Origin: JAWLFY01 sp041685355
Lineage (GTDB): Bacteria > Planctomycetota > Planctomycetia > Pirellulales > Pirellulaceae
Direction: 5' to 3'
Assembly (NCBI GenBank): GCA_041685355.1
Contig: JAWLFY010000126.1
Location: 1 to 14,919 of the forward strand
DNA: 14,919 nucleotides
The notes under the pieces are model-generated. The model was not told the DNA's origin. It saw nothing but the letters and a program-made list of their open reading frames with translations, and did not search any database. Positions 5,965-13,637 of the stretch are shown here, one piece after another (within the stretch, counting starts at the first letter, position 1; every line of letters begins with the position of its first letter). Made by a program: the position numbers and the translations under genes.

Positions 5965-7344
5965 CTAGCTGGAGAGGGACACTTTCCAGCGTTCGATCTG
6001 GGACCGGACCTCGGCCGGCGCCGTCGACCCGTAACTGCAAAACGCCTCGACCGCGTTGCGGCTGCCAAGCACGTCGTACACCGTCTCGTCAATCTCCTCG
6101 GCGTGCGACCGAAATACGTCGAGCGGCAACTCGGCGAGTGAGACGTCACGGGCGATCGCGTCGGCGACGATCGCCCCGACCAAGTGGTGCGCCCGCCGCT
6201 GAGGCATCCCCCGCCGGATCATCCATTCCATCAACGTCGTCGCGTCGAGGTACCCCTTGTCGAGACGCGACGCGATCGATTCGCGGAGCAGTTCGCTGCC
6301 GGCGACGATCGGCGTGGCCAACTCGAGCGAAGCGGTGACCGTGTCGAACGAGTCGAACAGCGGCGGCTTGTCCTCCTGCAGGTCTCGGTTGTACGCGAGC
6401 GGCAAATTCTTGACCAACAACGTCAAGGTTTGCAGGTTCCCCATCACGCGAGCCGACTTGCCACGGATCAGCTCCAACGTGTCGGGGTTGACCTTCTGCG
6501 GCATGATGCTGCTGCCGGTACAGAACGTTTGGGGGAGCCGCAAGAAGCCGAACTCGACCGTGCTCCATAAGATCCATTCCTCCGCCCATCCGCTCAGGTG
6601 CGACGCGACCATCGAAAGTGCGAAGGCGGACTCGAGGACGAAGTCGCGGTCACTGCTGGTGTCGAGGCTGTTCGCCGTCACCGAGTCGAACCCGAGCGCT
6701 CCGGCGGTCTGCTCGCGGTCGATCGGCAACGTCGTCCCGGCGACCGCGGCGACGCCCAATCCACAGCGGTTCACCCGCCGGCGGCAATCGGCCAGCCGTT
6801 CCCGGTCGCGGGCGAACTTCTCGACGTAGGCGAGCCAGTAATGGGGGGCGAGGACCGGCTGGGCACGTTGCAAATGCGTGTAGGCCGGCAGGATCACGTC
6901 GATGTCGGCGTCGCACCGCATGACGAACGCCCGCTGCAGATCGGCGAGCCGCCGGTCCACCGCGTCGATCGATTCGCGGACCCACATCCGAACGTCGGTG
7001 CTGATCTGGTCGTTCCGGCTGCGGGCGGTGTGGAGCTTCCGCCCGACGTCCCCGATCCGGTCGATCAACGCCTGCTCCACGTGCATGTGGATGTCTTCCA
7101 GCTCGATTCGCATCGGCAACCGGTCTTCGTCGAGTTCCGTCTCGATCTCCGTCAAACTGTCCCGGATCTGCGAAAACTCATTCTCCGTCAGCAACCCGAC
7201 CGTCTGCAACATTTCGGCGTGCGCGATCGACCCGCGGATGTCCTGACGGTAGAGACGCCGATCGAAACTGATACTTTCGGCGAACGCCTCCAATCGCTGG
7301 TCAGTTCCGGCCTGAAAGACACCGCTACGGGAAGGACTTGCCAC
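5965..7344 (-). CDS. argH: Argininosuccinate lyase (459 aa)
   Basis: Cytosolic enzyme that splits argininosuccinate into arginine and fumarate, the last step of arginine synthesis. Family marks, numbered from the chosen start, are FAESISFDRRLY near the N-terminus, TARSRNDQ (106-113), the catalytic-base region YTHLQRAQP (155-163), and the fumarate-lyase signature GSSIMPQKVNPD (277-288) with the mobile-loop serine. GTG 7342-7344 is preferred because it gives VASPSRSGVFQAGTDQR, like other ArgH N-termini, and a normal length (E. coli has 457). A GTG at 7399-7401 would add 19 residues that do not look like the family. No strong ribosome binding site favours either. It is followed six bases later by cls; the pairing has no obvious metabolic logic. 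No other arginine genes are in the window. Confidence 0.95.
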   Translation of the reverse strand: MASPSRSGVFQAGTDQRLEAFAESISFDRRLYRQDIRGSIAHAEMLQTVGLLTENEFSQIRDSLTEIETELDEDRLPMRIELEDIHMHVEQALIDRIGDVGRKLHTARSRNDQISTDVRMWVRESIDAVDRRLADLQRAFVMRCDADIDVILPAYTHLQRAQPVLAPHYWLAYVEKFARDRERLADCRRRVNRCGLGVAAVAGTTLPIDREQTAGALGFDSVTANSLDTSSDRDFVLESAFALSMVASHLSGWAEEWILWSTVEFGFLRLPQTFCTGSSIMPQKVNPDTLELIRGKSARVMGNLQTLTLLVKNLPLAYNRDLQEDKPPLFDSFDTVTASLELATPIVAGSELLRESIASRLDKGYLDATTLMEWMIRRGMPQRRAHHLVGAIVADAIARDVSLAELPLDVFRSHAEEIDETVYDVLGSRNAVEAFCSYGSTAPAEVRSQIERWKVSLSS

Positions 7345-7683
7345 GGTTGGAACGGGTCCTGGAATTCGGGTTCGAGTCGCGTGCAACACGATAAGCGTCA
7401 CCCATTATCCGTCCAAGCCGTCCGCTGACGACCCCCTGTCCCCCCCAACGCCGTCGCGGGACTCGAGAACCGTAGCCGGACTCGTGAAGAGTTCGGACGC
7501 GCCTTCACGACATCGGCGACGGGCGGGGCGGTTTCGGAAGTCTTCCCGACATCCGCGACGCGCGAGTTGGAACTTTTCGCGACATCCGCTACCGTTGATC
7601 GCATCGGCGGGTTTGGGCCGAGGGTCGGCTCATCGCGTATCGGTTCCCGTTCATTTCACTCTCGTTCAAGCGACGGTCCAACG
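7345..7683. promoter_or_regulatory. Divergent intergenic region upstream of argH and the secreted protein, with three imperfect direct repeats
   Basis: No convincing gene lies here. Three imperfect repeats of CTTC-CGACATCCGCGAC type occur at 7503-7520, 7542-7559 and 7573-7591, spaced 39 and 31 bases apart. They could be operator-like sites, or a degenerate repeat such as those elsewhere in the window. Promoters for both outward genes should lie here, but none can be fixed by eye. Confidence 0.45.
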
Positions 7684-10605
7684 ATGCCCTTTTCGGCTCT
7701 CCCTCCACGACCGCGTGACGTTGTCGCCCCCGCGTTCTTGATGTGTTGTCTTGCGGGGGTCGGGGGCGGGGCGATGCAGGCGACGACGGTCTTCGCCCAG
7801 GAGATCATGGCGACCGCGGCGAAGGGGACGCCGTATGGGGTGGGGACGATCGAGTTGCCGCTGGGGCGACCCGTTGTCGGGAACCCGCTTCCGCCGCTGG
7901 AAGTCCGCGACGCCGACGGTCGGGTGCTCTACCCGATCGCCCGAGACATGCGGGTGCGGGTCGAACGGCGGCCCTCGGAACGTCCGGTGCCCCGCCCGGG
8001 TCGCGGCCGGTTGCTCGGCCGCGTCGGCGAGCTGATCCGTGAATTGGCCAGCGACGAAGAGGAGCTTGAACAGACGGTCGCGCGGAAGGTGACGTTCCTG
8101 TTCCGAGGCGACCAGCCGCTCGAGGTCCGATTGGGTGATCGTCGGGGCGAGATCGGGGTTTACCAGATCGTACCTCGTGACGATCCGGCGGCACGCCGGG
8201 ATCTGCTCGATCAGTGGTGGGAGACTTACGCCGAGGCGGCAAAACGGCAACTCGATTCGGCCGACTACCCGTCTTGGGTTGAGACGTATTTGGTGGCCAT
8301 GCTCTCCGGCCGGCTCGGAATGCCGCTGCCGGATTGGTACCCGTCCGATGGGGTCGGCCAGGAGGAGCTCGTCGACACGTTGAAACTGATCGCGGGCGGG
8401 GGCGATGTCGATGACGACGTGTTCGCGATTTCCGCGGCGGGAACGGCGCGGTCGAGCGGTCCCGCGACGCTTCCTCTCCCGGACGCTCCCGCATGGGATA
8501 CCGACCCGGTGAGCCCGAATCGCGACGGGGCGGACGAGCTCGCGACCGAGCCGATCGCCAGCCGTGTGCCGCCCGAATTCTTCTACATCCGCTACGGGTC
8601 TTTCGCGAACTACCTTTGGTTCCGTGACCTCTCGGACGAGTATGGCGGCGACATTTCGCGAATGGTCTCGCTCCGGGGGTTCGTCGACGATGCCGCCGCC
8701 CGCGTGGAAACCCAGCTCAGCCTGAAAACGACCGAGCTGTCGCGGATTCTCGGCCCTTCGGTCATCGACGACCAAGCGTTGGTCGGCCGCGACCTGTTCC
8801 TGTCCGACGGCGCTTCGATGGGCGTCTTGATCCGGGCGAAGAACGCGTTCTTGTTGCGGACGTCGTTGAACCAAGAGCGTTCGGCCAAGGCCTCCGCCGA
8901 CGAATCGATCCGGTTGACCGACGTGGAGATCGACGGACGACAAGTCTCGCTGTTGAAAAGCAGCGACAACCGGATCCGATCGTACTTGGCGGTCGACGGC
9001 AAATACGTATTCGTCACGAACAGCCGGGTGTTGGTCGAGCGGTTTTTCGAAGTCGGCCGCTCGGGGGAATCGCTCGCGAAGACCCCGACGTTTCGTGAGG
9101 CTCGGCGGCTGATGCCGTTGGATCGGGAAGACACGATCTTTGCTTACTTTTCACCCCAGTTTTTGCAGGGTCTGGCGTCGCCACGCTATTTGATCGAACT
9201 TCGGCGTCGTTTGAACGCGAAGGCCGACGTCGCGCTCGTCCACCTCGCCCGGATCGTCGCCGCGTCCGAAGGGGAACCGATCCGCGGGGTCGACCGATTG
9301 ATCGAAGCCGGGTATCTGCCGACCAATTTCGGGGTTCGTGCCGACGGCAGCGGTGTCATCGCGGTCGGTGATCGAATGATCGATTCGATGCGTGGCTCGC
9401 GGGGCGTGTTCTTGCCGATCGCCGACGCCGAGATCGATGGCGTGACCGCCGAAGAAACGGATTGGTACCGAGGAATCGCCCGCGAATACGAGTCTCAGCT
9501 CGGGGCGCTCGACCCGATCATGATCGGGCTTCAACGCGAACCCCGTAAGGGCAACAACGGGTCGGGCAACAACGGGTCGGGCAACAACGGGTCGGGCAGT
9601 AACGGGTCGGGCAGTAACGGGTCGGGCAGTAACGGGTCGGGCAGTAACGGGTCGGGCGATAACGGGTCGGGCGATAACGGGTCGGGCGATAACGGGTCGG
9701 GCGATAACGGGATCGAGCGGTTGAGGGTGCACGCGGAAGTCGCGCCGTTTCGCCCCGAGAAGTACGGCAAGTTGGCGGAACAGCTCGGGCCGCCGACCCG
9801 CGTCGCGATGCGATTCGCCCCCGACGATATCGTCTCGGTCCAGGCTCACGTCGCCTCCCCTCAACTCGGGCCGCCGACTCACCTGTTCGCCGCGATCAAA
9901 GATTCGAACCCGCCGCAACCGGAGAAGTTTGACGGGATCCTGGGGAGCTACCTCGCGCTGCGGCAAATCCCCGGATACTTGGGGGCGTGGCCTCAACCGG
10001 GCACGCTCGATCGGTTGCCGCTCGGTTTAGGGCGAGGCCAACCGGTGGGCCCGGGGATGAGCCGCCTGATCGGTGGCGTCTACCGGTACACCGGTGGCGG
10101 TTTCAGCGTCCTGTCGTTTTTCCCCGAGATGATGCAGGCGAGTCTGGCTCACTTGGAGGCGTCTGAGGTCGATGACGAGGCCCAAGTTCGCATTCACGTC
10201 GGTAACCTCGTCGGCAGCCAGCTCGAGGGATGGGTCAACGGCCAGCTCTATACGCGGGCGGCCGAGGCGAGCGAGTCGGGGACGAACTTCCTGAATTTGC
10301 TCTCGCGACAACTCGGGGTCCCGCCACGCGAGGCGCCCGATGTCGCCGAGCGAATTTTCGGGATGCGGCTCCAGTGCTCGCTCGGCGGAGAATACGAATT
10401 CGACGAGGCGAGCGGGCGATGGGTCAGCTCCGCATGGCAAGGCCGCGAGCCGGCCGACGCCCCCGCGGCCGACTATATCGCCCCCGTGATGACATGGTTC
10501 CGCGGCGGCGACGCGACGGTGACCCAGTACGCGGACCGTCTGATCGCTAACGTCGTCATCGATGTCGAGCGGGCGTCCCGGACGCGAGGGGCGTCTCAGA
10601 ACTGA
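7684..10605 (+). CDS. Large secreted protein of unknown function (973 aa)
   Basis: Function is unknown; it resembles large hypothetical proteins I recall from other planctomycetes. From ATG 7684 the N-terminus reads as a signal peptide: arginines in RPRD, a hydrophobic stretch VVAPAFLMCCLAGVGGGA, and a likely cleavage after TTVFA-Q. An upstream ATG at 7567 would add 39 residues before that signal and is less likely. The mature part has mixed alpha/beta character without an enzyme motif I can name. A dense aromatic block near residues 296-335 contains FFYIRYGSFANYLWFRDL and YGGDISRMVSLRG and is probably the conserved core. Another block reads GRDLFLSDGASMGVLI. Eleven NNGSG-type repeats (about residues 623-677) form a flexible linker before the C-terminal third. 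No ribosome binding site is apparent. The last 50 bases overlap the convergent cbiX-like gene. Confidence 0.88.
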   Translation: MPFSALPPRPRDVVAPAFLMCCLAGVGGGAMQATTVFAQEIMATAAKGTPYGVGTIELPLGRPVVGNPLPPLEVRDADGRVLYPIARDMRVRVERRPSERPVPRPGRGRLLGRVGELIRELASDEEELEQTVARKVTFLFRGDQPLEVRLGDRRGEIGVYQIVPRDDPAARRDLLDQWWETYAEAAKRQLDSADYPSWVETYLVAMLSGRLGMPLPDWYPSDGVGQEELVDTLKLIAGGGDVDDDVFAISAAGTARSSGPATLPLPDAPAWDTDPVSPNRDGADELATEPIASRVPPEFFYIRYGSFANYLWFRDLSDEYGGDISRMVSLRGFVDDAAARVETQLSLKTTELSRILGPSVIDDQALVGRDLFLSDGASMGVLIRAKNAFLLRTSLNQERSAKASADESIRLTDVEIDGRQVSLLKSSDNRIRSYLAVDGKYVFVTNSRVLVERFFEVGRSGESLAKTPTFREARRLMPLDREDTIFAYFSPQFLQGLASPRYLIELRRRLNAKADVALVHLARIVAASEGEPIRGVDRLIEAGYLPTNFGVRADGSGVIAVGDRMIDSMRGSRGVFLPIADAEIDGVTAEETDWYRGIAREYESQLGALDPIMIGLQREPRKGNNGSGNNGSGNNGSGSNGSGSNGSGSNGSGSNGSGDNGSGDNGSGDNGSGDNGIERLRVHAEVAPFRPEKYGKLAEQLGPPTRVAMRFAPDDIVSVQAHVASPQLGPPTHLFAAIKDSNPPQPEKFDGILGSYLALRQIPGYLGAWPQPGTLDRLPLGLGRGQPVGPGMSRLIGGVYRYTGGGFSVLSFFPEMMQASLAHLEASEVDDEAQVRIHVGNLVGSQLEGWVNGQLYTRAAEASESGTNFLNLLSRQLGVPPREAPDVAERIFGMRLQCSLGGEYEFDEASGRWVSSAWQGREPADAPAADYIAPVMTWFRGGDATVTQYADRLIANVVIDVERASRTRGASQN
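9550..9711 (+). repeat. 15-bp tandem repeat, eleven copies, encoding NNGSG/SNGSG/DNGSG
   Basis: Eleven 15-bp units (GGC-NNN-AAC-GGG-TCG) occur in three blocks: three with AAC, four with AGT, four with GAT at the variable codon; the last unit ends ATC instead of TCG. Units within a block are identical at DNA level, which shows stepwise block expansion. The product is a glycine/serine/asparagine linker. Confidence 0.95.
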
Positions 10606-11482
10606 TCCGATCGGCGATCGCTTCGGCGACCAACGGGTCGGGACCGAGGTATCGCGAACAGACGACCCGGATCCCGGGATGACGCCGCTGGGCCTCGTCG
10701 CACTGGCGTCCGATCGCTTCATACAGTCGGCCGGTGAACAGCAGGTGCGGCTGGACGACGATCGCCTCGATCTTCGACCTCGATTCGTCACTCCCCGCGC
10801 CGGAAACGATGCGGTCGATGACGTCGGGCAATTTCGGGACCGCCATCGCGTAAAACGCCGTCTCCACGCGGCCGACCGAAACGCGATGCCGGAGCAACTC
10901 CCCCAGCACCCGCATGTCGGATCGCGCGCACGGGTCGTAGCTCCCCCGCCCGACCATCACCACGGCGGTCCGTTCGTGAGAGACCGCGAGAGAATCGAGC
11001 GTTTCCCGCAACCGCTGGCGGGCCAGTTCGACAATTGCCGGATGGCGAGATAACGGGCCACTTTGGTCGGTCGTGATCCCCGGGGTGGCGACCCGGCAAG
11101 ATTCGATCGCGTCGGGGATGTCGCGTTTCGCGTGCCCGGCGGCGAAAAGCAATAGCGGCGCCGTCCGTACGTGGGTAACACCGGCGTCAACCAGCGAACC
11201 CCACGCCTCCGCGATCGTCGGGCGTTGGAACTCGAGAAGGCACGGCGCCACGGGCCTGTTCGCGAGTCGCCTCGCGAGTTCCTCGGCGAGCCGAAAGAAT
11301 TCGCCGCCGCCCTGAGCGTCTCGCGTCCCGTGACCGACGAGCAGCACCCCATCCCGCCGCGGGCAATCATCCCGCCGTGGGGAGTCATCCCGCCGTGGGG
11401 AGTCATCCCGCCGTGGGGAGTCATCCCGCCGTGGGCCGCTGCGACCTACGGCGTCATCTGGCGTTTTTAGCGGCCGGATCAT
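10556..11482 (-). CDS. CbiX/SirB-type sirohydrochlorin chelatase-like protein (308 aa)
   Basis: Two tandem CbiX-type halves suggest a class II chelatase that inserts cobalt, iron or nickel into sirohydrochlorin. The first half has VLLVGHGTRDAQGGG (H51) and LLLFAAGHAKRDIPD (H117), the usual metal-binding histidines. The second has VVMVGRGSYDP, where R179 replaces the first histidine, and VVQPHLLFTGRLYEAI (H246). Only one half therefore keeps both histidines, as is common in two-domain members. An N-terminal extension of about 45 residues is made of SPRRDD repeats and is not part of the fold. ATG 11480-11482 lies five bases past the stop codon of the HMA gene (TAG-TCGAA-ATG), indicating an operon. 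The metal cannot be read from sequence; no other cobalamin or siroheme genes are nearby. The 3' end overlaps the convergent secreted-protein gene by 50 bases. Confidence 0.88.
   Translation of the reverse strand: MIRPLKTPDDAVGRSGPRRDDSPRRDDSPRRDDSPRRDDCPRRDGVLLVGHGTRDAQGGGEFFRLAEELARRLANRPVAPCLLEFQRPTIAEAWGSLVDAGVTHVRTAPLLLFAAGHAKRDIPDAIESCRVATPGITTDQSGPLSRHPAIVELARQRLRETLDSLAVSHERTAVVMVGRGSYDPCARSDMRVLGELLRHRVSVGRVETAFYAMAVPKLPDVIDRIVSGAGSDESRSKIEAIVVQPHLLFTGRLYEAIGRQCDEAQRRHPGIRVVCSRYLGPDPLVAEAIADRISSETPLASGTPARHR
11367..11438 (-). repeat. 18-bp tandem repeat encoding SPRRDD
   Basis: Four 18-bp units (forward TCATCCCGCCGTGGGGAG, the outer copies slightly diverged) encode SPRRDD hexapeptides in the N-terminal extension of the chelatase-like protein. 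The unit keeps frame. Confidence 0.9.
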
Positions 11483-11487
11483 TTCGA

Positions 11488-11922
11488 CTAGGGGGTCGCC
11501 GCGGCGTTCTTGAAGCCACGTTTGGCGAGGGCGGCGACGGCGACGTCCAAGTCGAACCCGTCGCCGTAGGTGACGACGACGCTCGGGTCGTCGATCACCC
11601 CTTCCTCTTTCTGCGCGACCAAGTCGACCCCGGCGACGTTCGGGTCGGACTCGAGCGTCTCCTTCACGGCGGGGTAACAAGCGAACGGGCAGTGCATGTC
11701 GGGGACGTGCAGGACCAACGTCTTCGGGTCGCCCGCGACCGCGTCGGAATCGCCTGCCGTCTCGTTGAGCCCCCTCGGGCTCGACGAAGCGGTCACACGA
11801 TCTTGATCGACCGGTTGAGATTCGGACGCCGAGTCGGTTGATTCGTCTTGGGGAACGGTCGCGATCCCGATCATGATCCCGACTGCGGCCAAGGCCGCGA
11901 TGATGTAAGCCGCCGAACGCAT
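11488..11922 (-). CDS. Membrane-anchored or exported HMA-type metal-binding protein (144 aa)
   Basis: An N-terminal hydrophobic segment (residues about 4-22) is an uncleaved anchor or signal peptide. A disordered serine/aspartate-rich linker follows to about residue 65. The rest, LVLHVPDMHCPFACYPAVKETLES to the end, has the beta-alpha-beta pattern of heavy-metal-associated domains such as MerP or CopZ. The metal motif reads MHCPFAC: C78 and C82 are separated by three residues rather than the usual two (CxxC), which would change coordination. GAGG eight bases before ATG 11922 is a reasonable ribosome binding site. It lies 39 bases after the DUF3500-like gene and five bases before the chelatase-like gene, so it is the middle gene of a three-gene operon. 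A role as metal carrier at the membrane is inferred. Confidence 0.82.
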   Translation of the reverse strand: MRSAAYIIAALAAVGIMIGIATVPQDESTDSASESQPVDQDRVTASSSPRGLNETAGDSDAVAGDPKTLVLHVPDMHCPFACYPAVKETLESDPNVAGVDLVAQKEEGVIDDPSVVVTYGDGFDLDVAVAALAKRGFKNAAATP

Positions 11923-11961
11923 GGAGACAACCTCTTCAAAAGGGAAACGGATAAAAGCGAA

Positions 11962-12969
11962 TCAACTGTTGGTTTTCACGTCGGCCGAGTCGGCCACATT
12001 GACCCACACGTGGACGTGAGGGGCACCGCGGTAGTGCCAAACGAATGACGGCCCTTCGAGCCGCCAATTGTCCCAAACCTCGTCGTTGCCGAGGTCGTTG
12101 TCGGTATAGAACGACAGGTGACAGGCGTCGAGACCACCCTGTGCCTGGAGGCAACGGATCACCTCATCCCGATCGCTTTGACGATACGGCTCGATCAAGA
12201 CCTGCAGCACCTTTTGCAGGTGCTCCCGTTGGTCCGACGACATTTCGGTGGCGGGGATTCCCGTGAACTTCCCGTCCTTCCCTTGGAAGCCGACGTTCTG
12301 TTCGCGGGGCGTCTTGGCGACGCGGGCCAACTTCTGTTGCCGGCCGTCGAGCATTCCGAACAACCGGTTGGCCGCCTCGGCTTGGTGCCAGAAAACGTTT
12401 CCGGGGTGTTCCGGCCCTTCGTTGAACTCGGGGGCGTGGCCGTAGAAGATCGGCCCGCCGAACGCGACGTGGTCGGCGGAATCGCCGTCGCACCGGAGCG
12501 TCATGTGACGCCCCGTCATCACGAATTCGAATTTCCCTTCGCCCGGTTTGCCGAAGATCGCGATCGACTGCTCGTTGCCGAACCCGCCGGCGTCGTCGTT
12601 GAGCTGGCGATCGTACCGCTCGTGCCAATCCGGATGGATGATCGACTCGAACAAGTTTCGGATGATGTCCCGCTGGGCGTTGGTGTAGAAGTCGTCGTTG
12701 ATCTCCGGGCCCGTGATGTTCCAGTTGTTGGCGACAAACGTTCGCAACAACCCCCGCTTCGGATCGCGGTGGCCCCAATCGAAACAGATCTGCTTCCGTT
12801 GTTGGTCGCTGAGGGTGTCGTAGAGCACGCCGACCAGTGATTCCGTCGTCTCCGATTTCTCGGGGGCCAACGCCGAGGCGAGACCGCCGGAGCCGAGCGT
12901 TGACGCGGCCGTTGTCGCGGCCGCGGCGCCGAGGAATGTCCGACGATCGACGGGGTTCGAGATTCGCAT
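11962..12969 (-). CDS. DUF3500-like protein with Tat signal (335 aa)
   Basis: The N-terminus has a twin-arginine signal, DRRTFLG (R9, R10), followed by an alanine-rich hydrophobic stretch and a likely cleavage near ALA, so the protein is probably exported folded. The body resembles DUF3500 proteins as I recall them, including LLRTFVANNWNITGPEIN and the C-terminal PSFVWHYRGAPHVHVWVNVAD. Many histidines and acidic residues (HPDWHERYD, GRHMTLRCDGD, FYGHAPEF, NVFWHQ) could bind metal, but the family has no established activity that I know. ATG 12967-12969 is preferred to GTG 12976-12978 because AGGTG sits six bases before it. It leads the operon with the HMA-type and chelatase-like genes, which hints at metal handling. 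Confidence 0.82.
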   Translation of the reverse strand: MRISNPVDRRTFLGAAAATTAASTLGSGGLASALAPEKSETTESLVGVLYDTLSDQQRKQICFDWGHRDPKRGLLRTFVANNWNITGPEINDDFYTNAQRDIIRNLFESIIHPDWHERYDRQLNDDAGGFGNEQSIAIFGKPGEGKFEFVMTGRHMTLRCDGDSADHVAFGGPIFYGHAPEFNEGPEHPGNVFWHQAEAANRLFGMLDGRQQKLARVAKTPREQNVGFQGKDGKFTGIPATEMSSDQREHLQKVLQVLIEPYRQSDRDEVIRCLQAQGGLDACHLSFYTDNDLGNDEVWDNWRLEGPSFVWHYRGAPHVHVWVNVADSADVKTNS

Positions 12970-13393
12970 GGGAGACACCTGATTGGGGAGAGGCGAAATC
13001 GGTTCGATGATGGAGCGCCCACCGCGGGACGAACGCGTCCCACCGCACCCGATTCAGTGTAACGAGTTTCGGCGGCCGTTACGGACTCAAGTCGGCCCCC
13101 TGCCCCCCGCCCTGAAACATCCGCCCTGAAAAATCCGCCCTGAAACATCCGCCCGAAAGCATGGTCCATTCGGGTTTGTTGTGGGTGGACCGATGCGGGC
13201 GATCGCGGTGGATTTTGTTAGCCATGGCTCCCGTGTCCAAAGTGTTTTTCGCATTGCCGTGGCCGAACCGGCGGCCCGAGTACGCCGGGACAAACGGAGT
13301 CAAGTGATAGCGATTTGGCATGCACGACGCTGCCGCCTCTGGACAAGGTTCTTCCGCGATTTTCGTGGGCAGTGGTCGGCGCGCGAACGGGAA
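12970..13393. other. Intergenic region upstream of the DUF3500-like operon
   Basis: No gene is supported in this 424-base stretch. It holds the leader of the DUF3500-like operon, a possible leftward -10 (TACACT, forward AGTGTA at 13056-13061) without a good -35, and a four-copy 14-bp tandem repeat. Short frames through the repeat (FRADVSGRMFQGG on the minus strand) are artefacts of the repeat and look like no known family. Confidence 0.5.
13107..13162. repeat. 14-bp intergenic tandem repeat, four copies
   Basis: Units CCGCCCTGAAACAT, CCGCCCTGAAAAAT, CCGCCCTGAAACAT and CCGCCCGAAAGCAT follow each other without gaps. The 14-bp period is not a multiple of three, unlike the in-gene arrays here, which supports a non-coding location. 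Confidence 0.9.
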
Positions 13394-13621
13394 GCGGATC
13401 ACTACCGAAGGAGCGTCTATCTGTTCGCGCGACGGAACCTGCCCTACCCGATGTTCGCGACGTCCGACCGTCCGTCGGCGAACACAAGCTGTGCCACCCG
13501 AGACAGCTCGACGACCGCGCCCCAGACGCTCTACCTGTTCAATTCTTCGGTCACCATCGACGCCGCCAGACGGTTGGCGGAACGCTGCGCCGGCGTCACC
13601 CCGTCCCTCGACATCGACTGA
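13394..13621 (+). pseudogene. C-terminal remnant of a DUF1553 (planctomycete secretome) protein
   Basis: The plus frame ending at TGA 13619-13621 reads HYRRSVYLFARRNLPYPMF, then SDRPSANTSCATRDSSTTAPQ, then TLYLFNSSVTIDAARRLAERC. This is the family pattern RRS(I/V)YLF.KRNLP.P...DRPD...SC..R..STTAPQ.L.L.N...A...A.RLAER near the C-terminus of DUF1553 proteins. Intact members are typically several hundred residues or more with upstream DUF1549 or cytochrome-like domains; here only about 70 residues survive, with no homology visible upstream of about 13394. The usual C-terminal tail after AER is replaced by CAGVTPSLDID and a stop. Codons within the fragment are still GC-rich at third positions, so the decay is probably recent. 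It sits between two minus-strand genes. Confidence 0.8.
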
Positions 13622-13637
13622 AACCCTTTTCGGATCC

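Noticed and set aside
7398..7604. Minus-strand 68-codon frame with VADV repeats whose TGA overlaps a GTG at 7401
   Set aside because: The GTGA overlap looks like coupling, but the ArgH N-terminus fits a start at 7344, and the small frame has no recognisable product. Kept only as an intergenic repeat.
13056..13090. Sigma-70 promoter for the DUF3500-like operon (TTGAGT and TACACT)
   Set aside because: The spacing between the two hexamers is 23 bases, outside the usual 16-19; only a possible -10 is noted.
13181..13393. Upstream part of the plus frame containing the DUF1553 fragment as a complete 146-residue gene
   Set aside because: Only the last 76 codons match the family; the first part has no similarity I can see, and no ribosome binding site supports a start there.
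13079..13402. Minus-strand 107-codon frame with FRADVSGRMFQGG-like repeats, resembling pentapeptide-repeat protein
   Set aside because: The repeat period is 14 bp, so the pattern cannot persist in one frame, and the upstream part lies antisense to the DUF1553 remnant.
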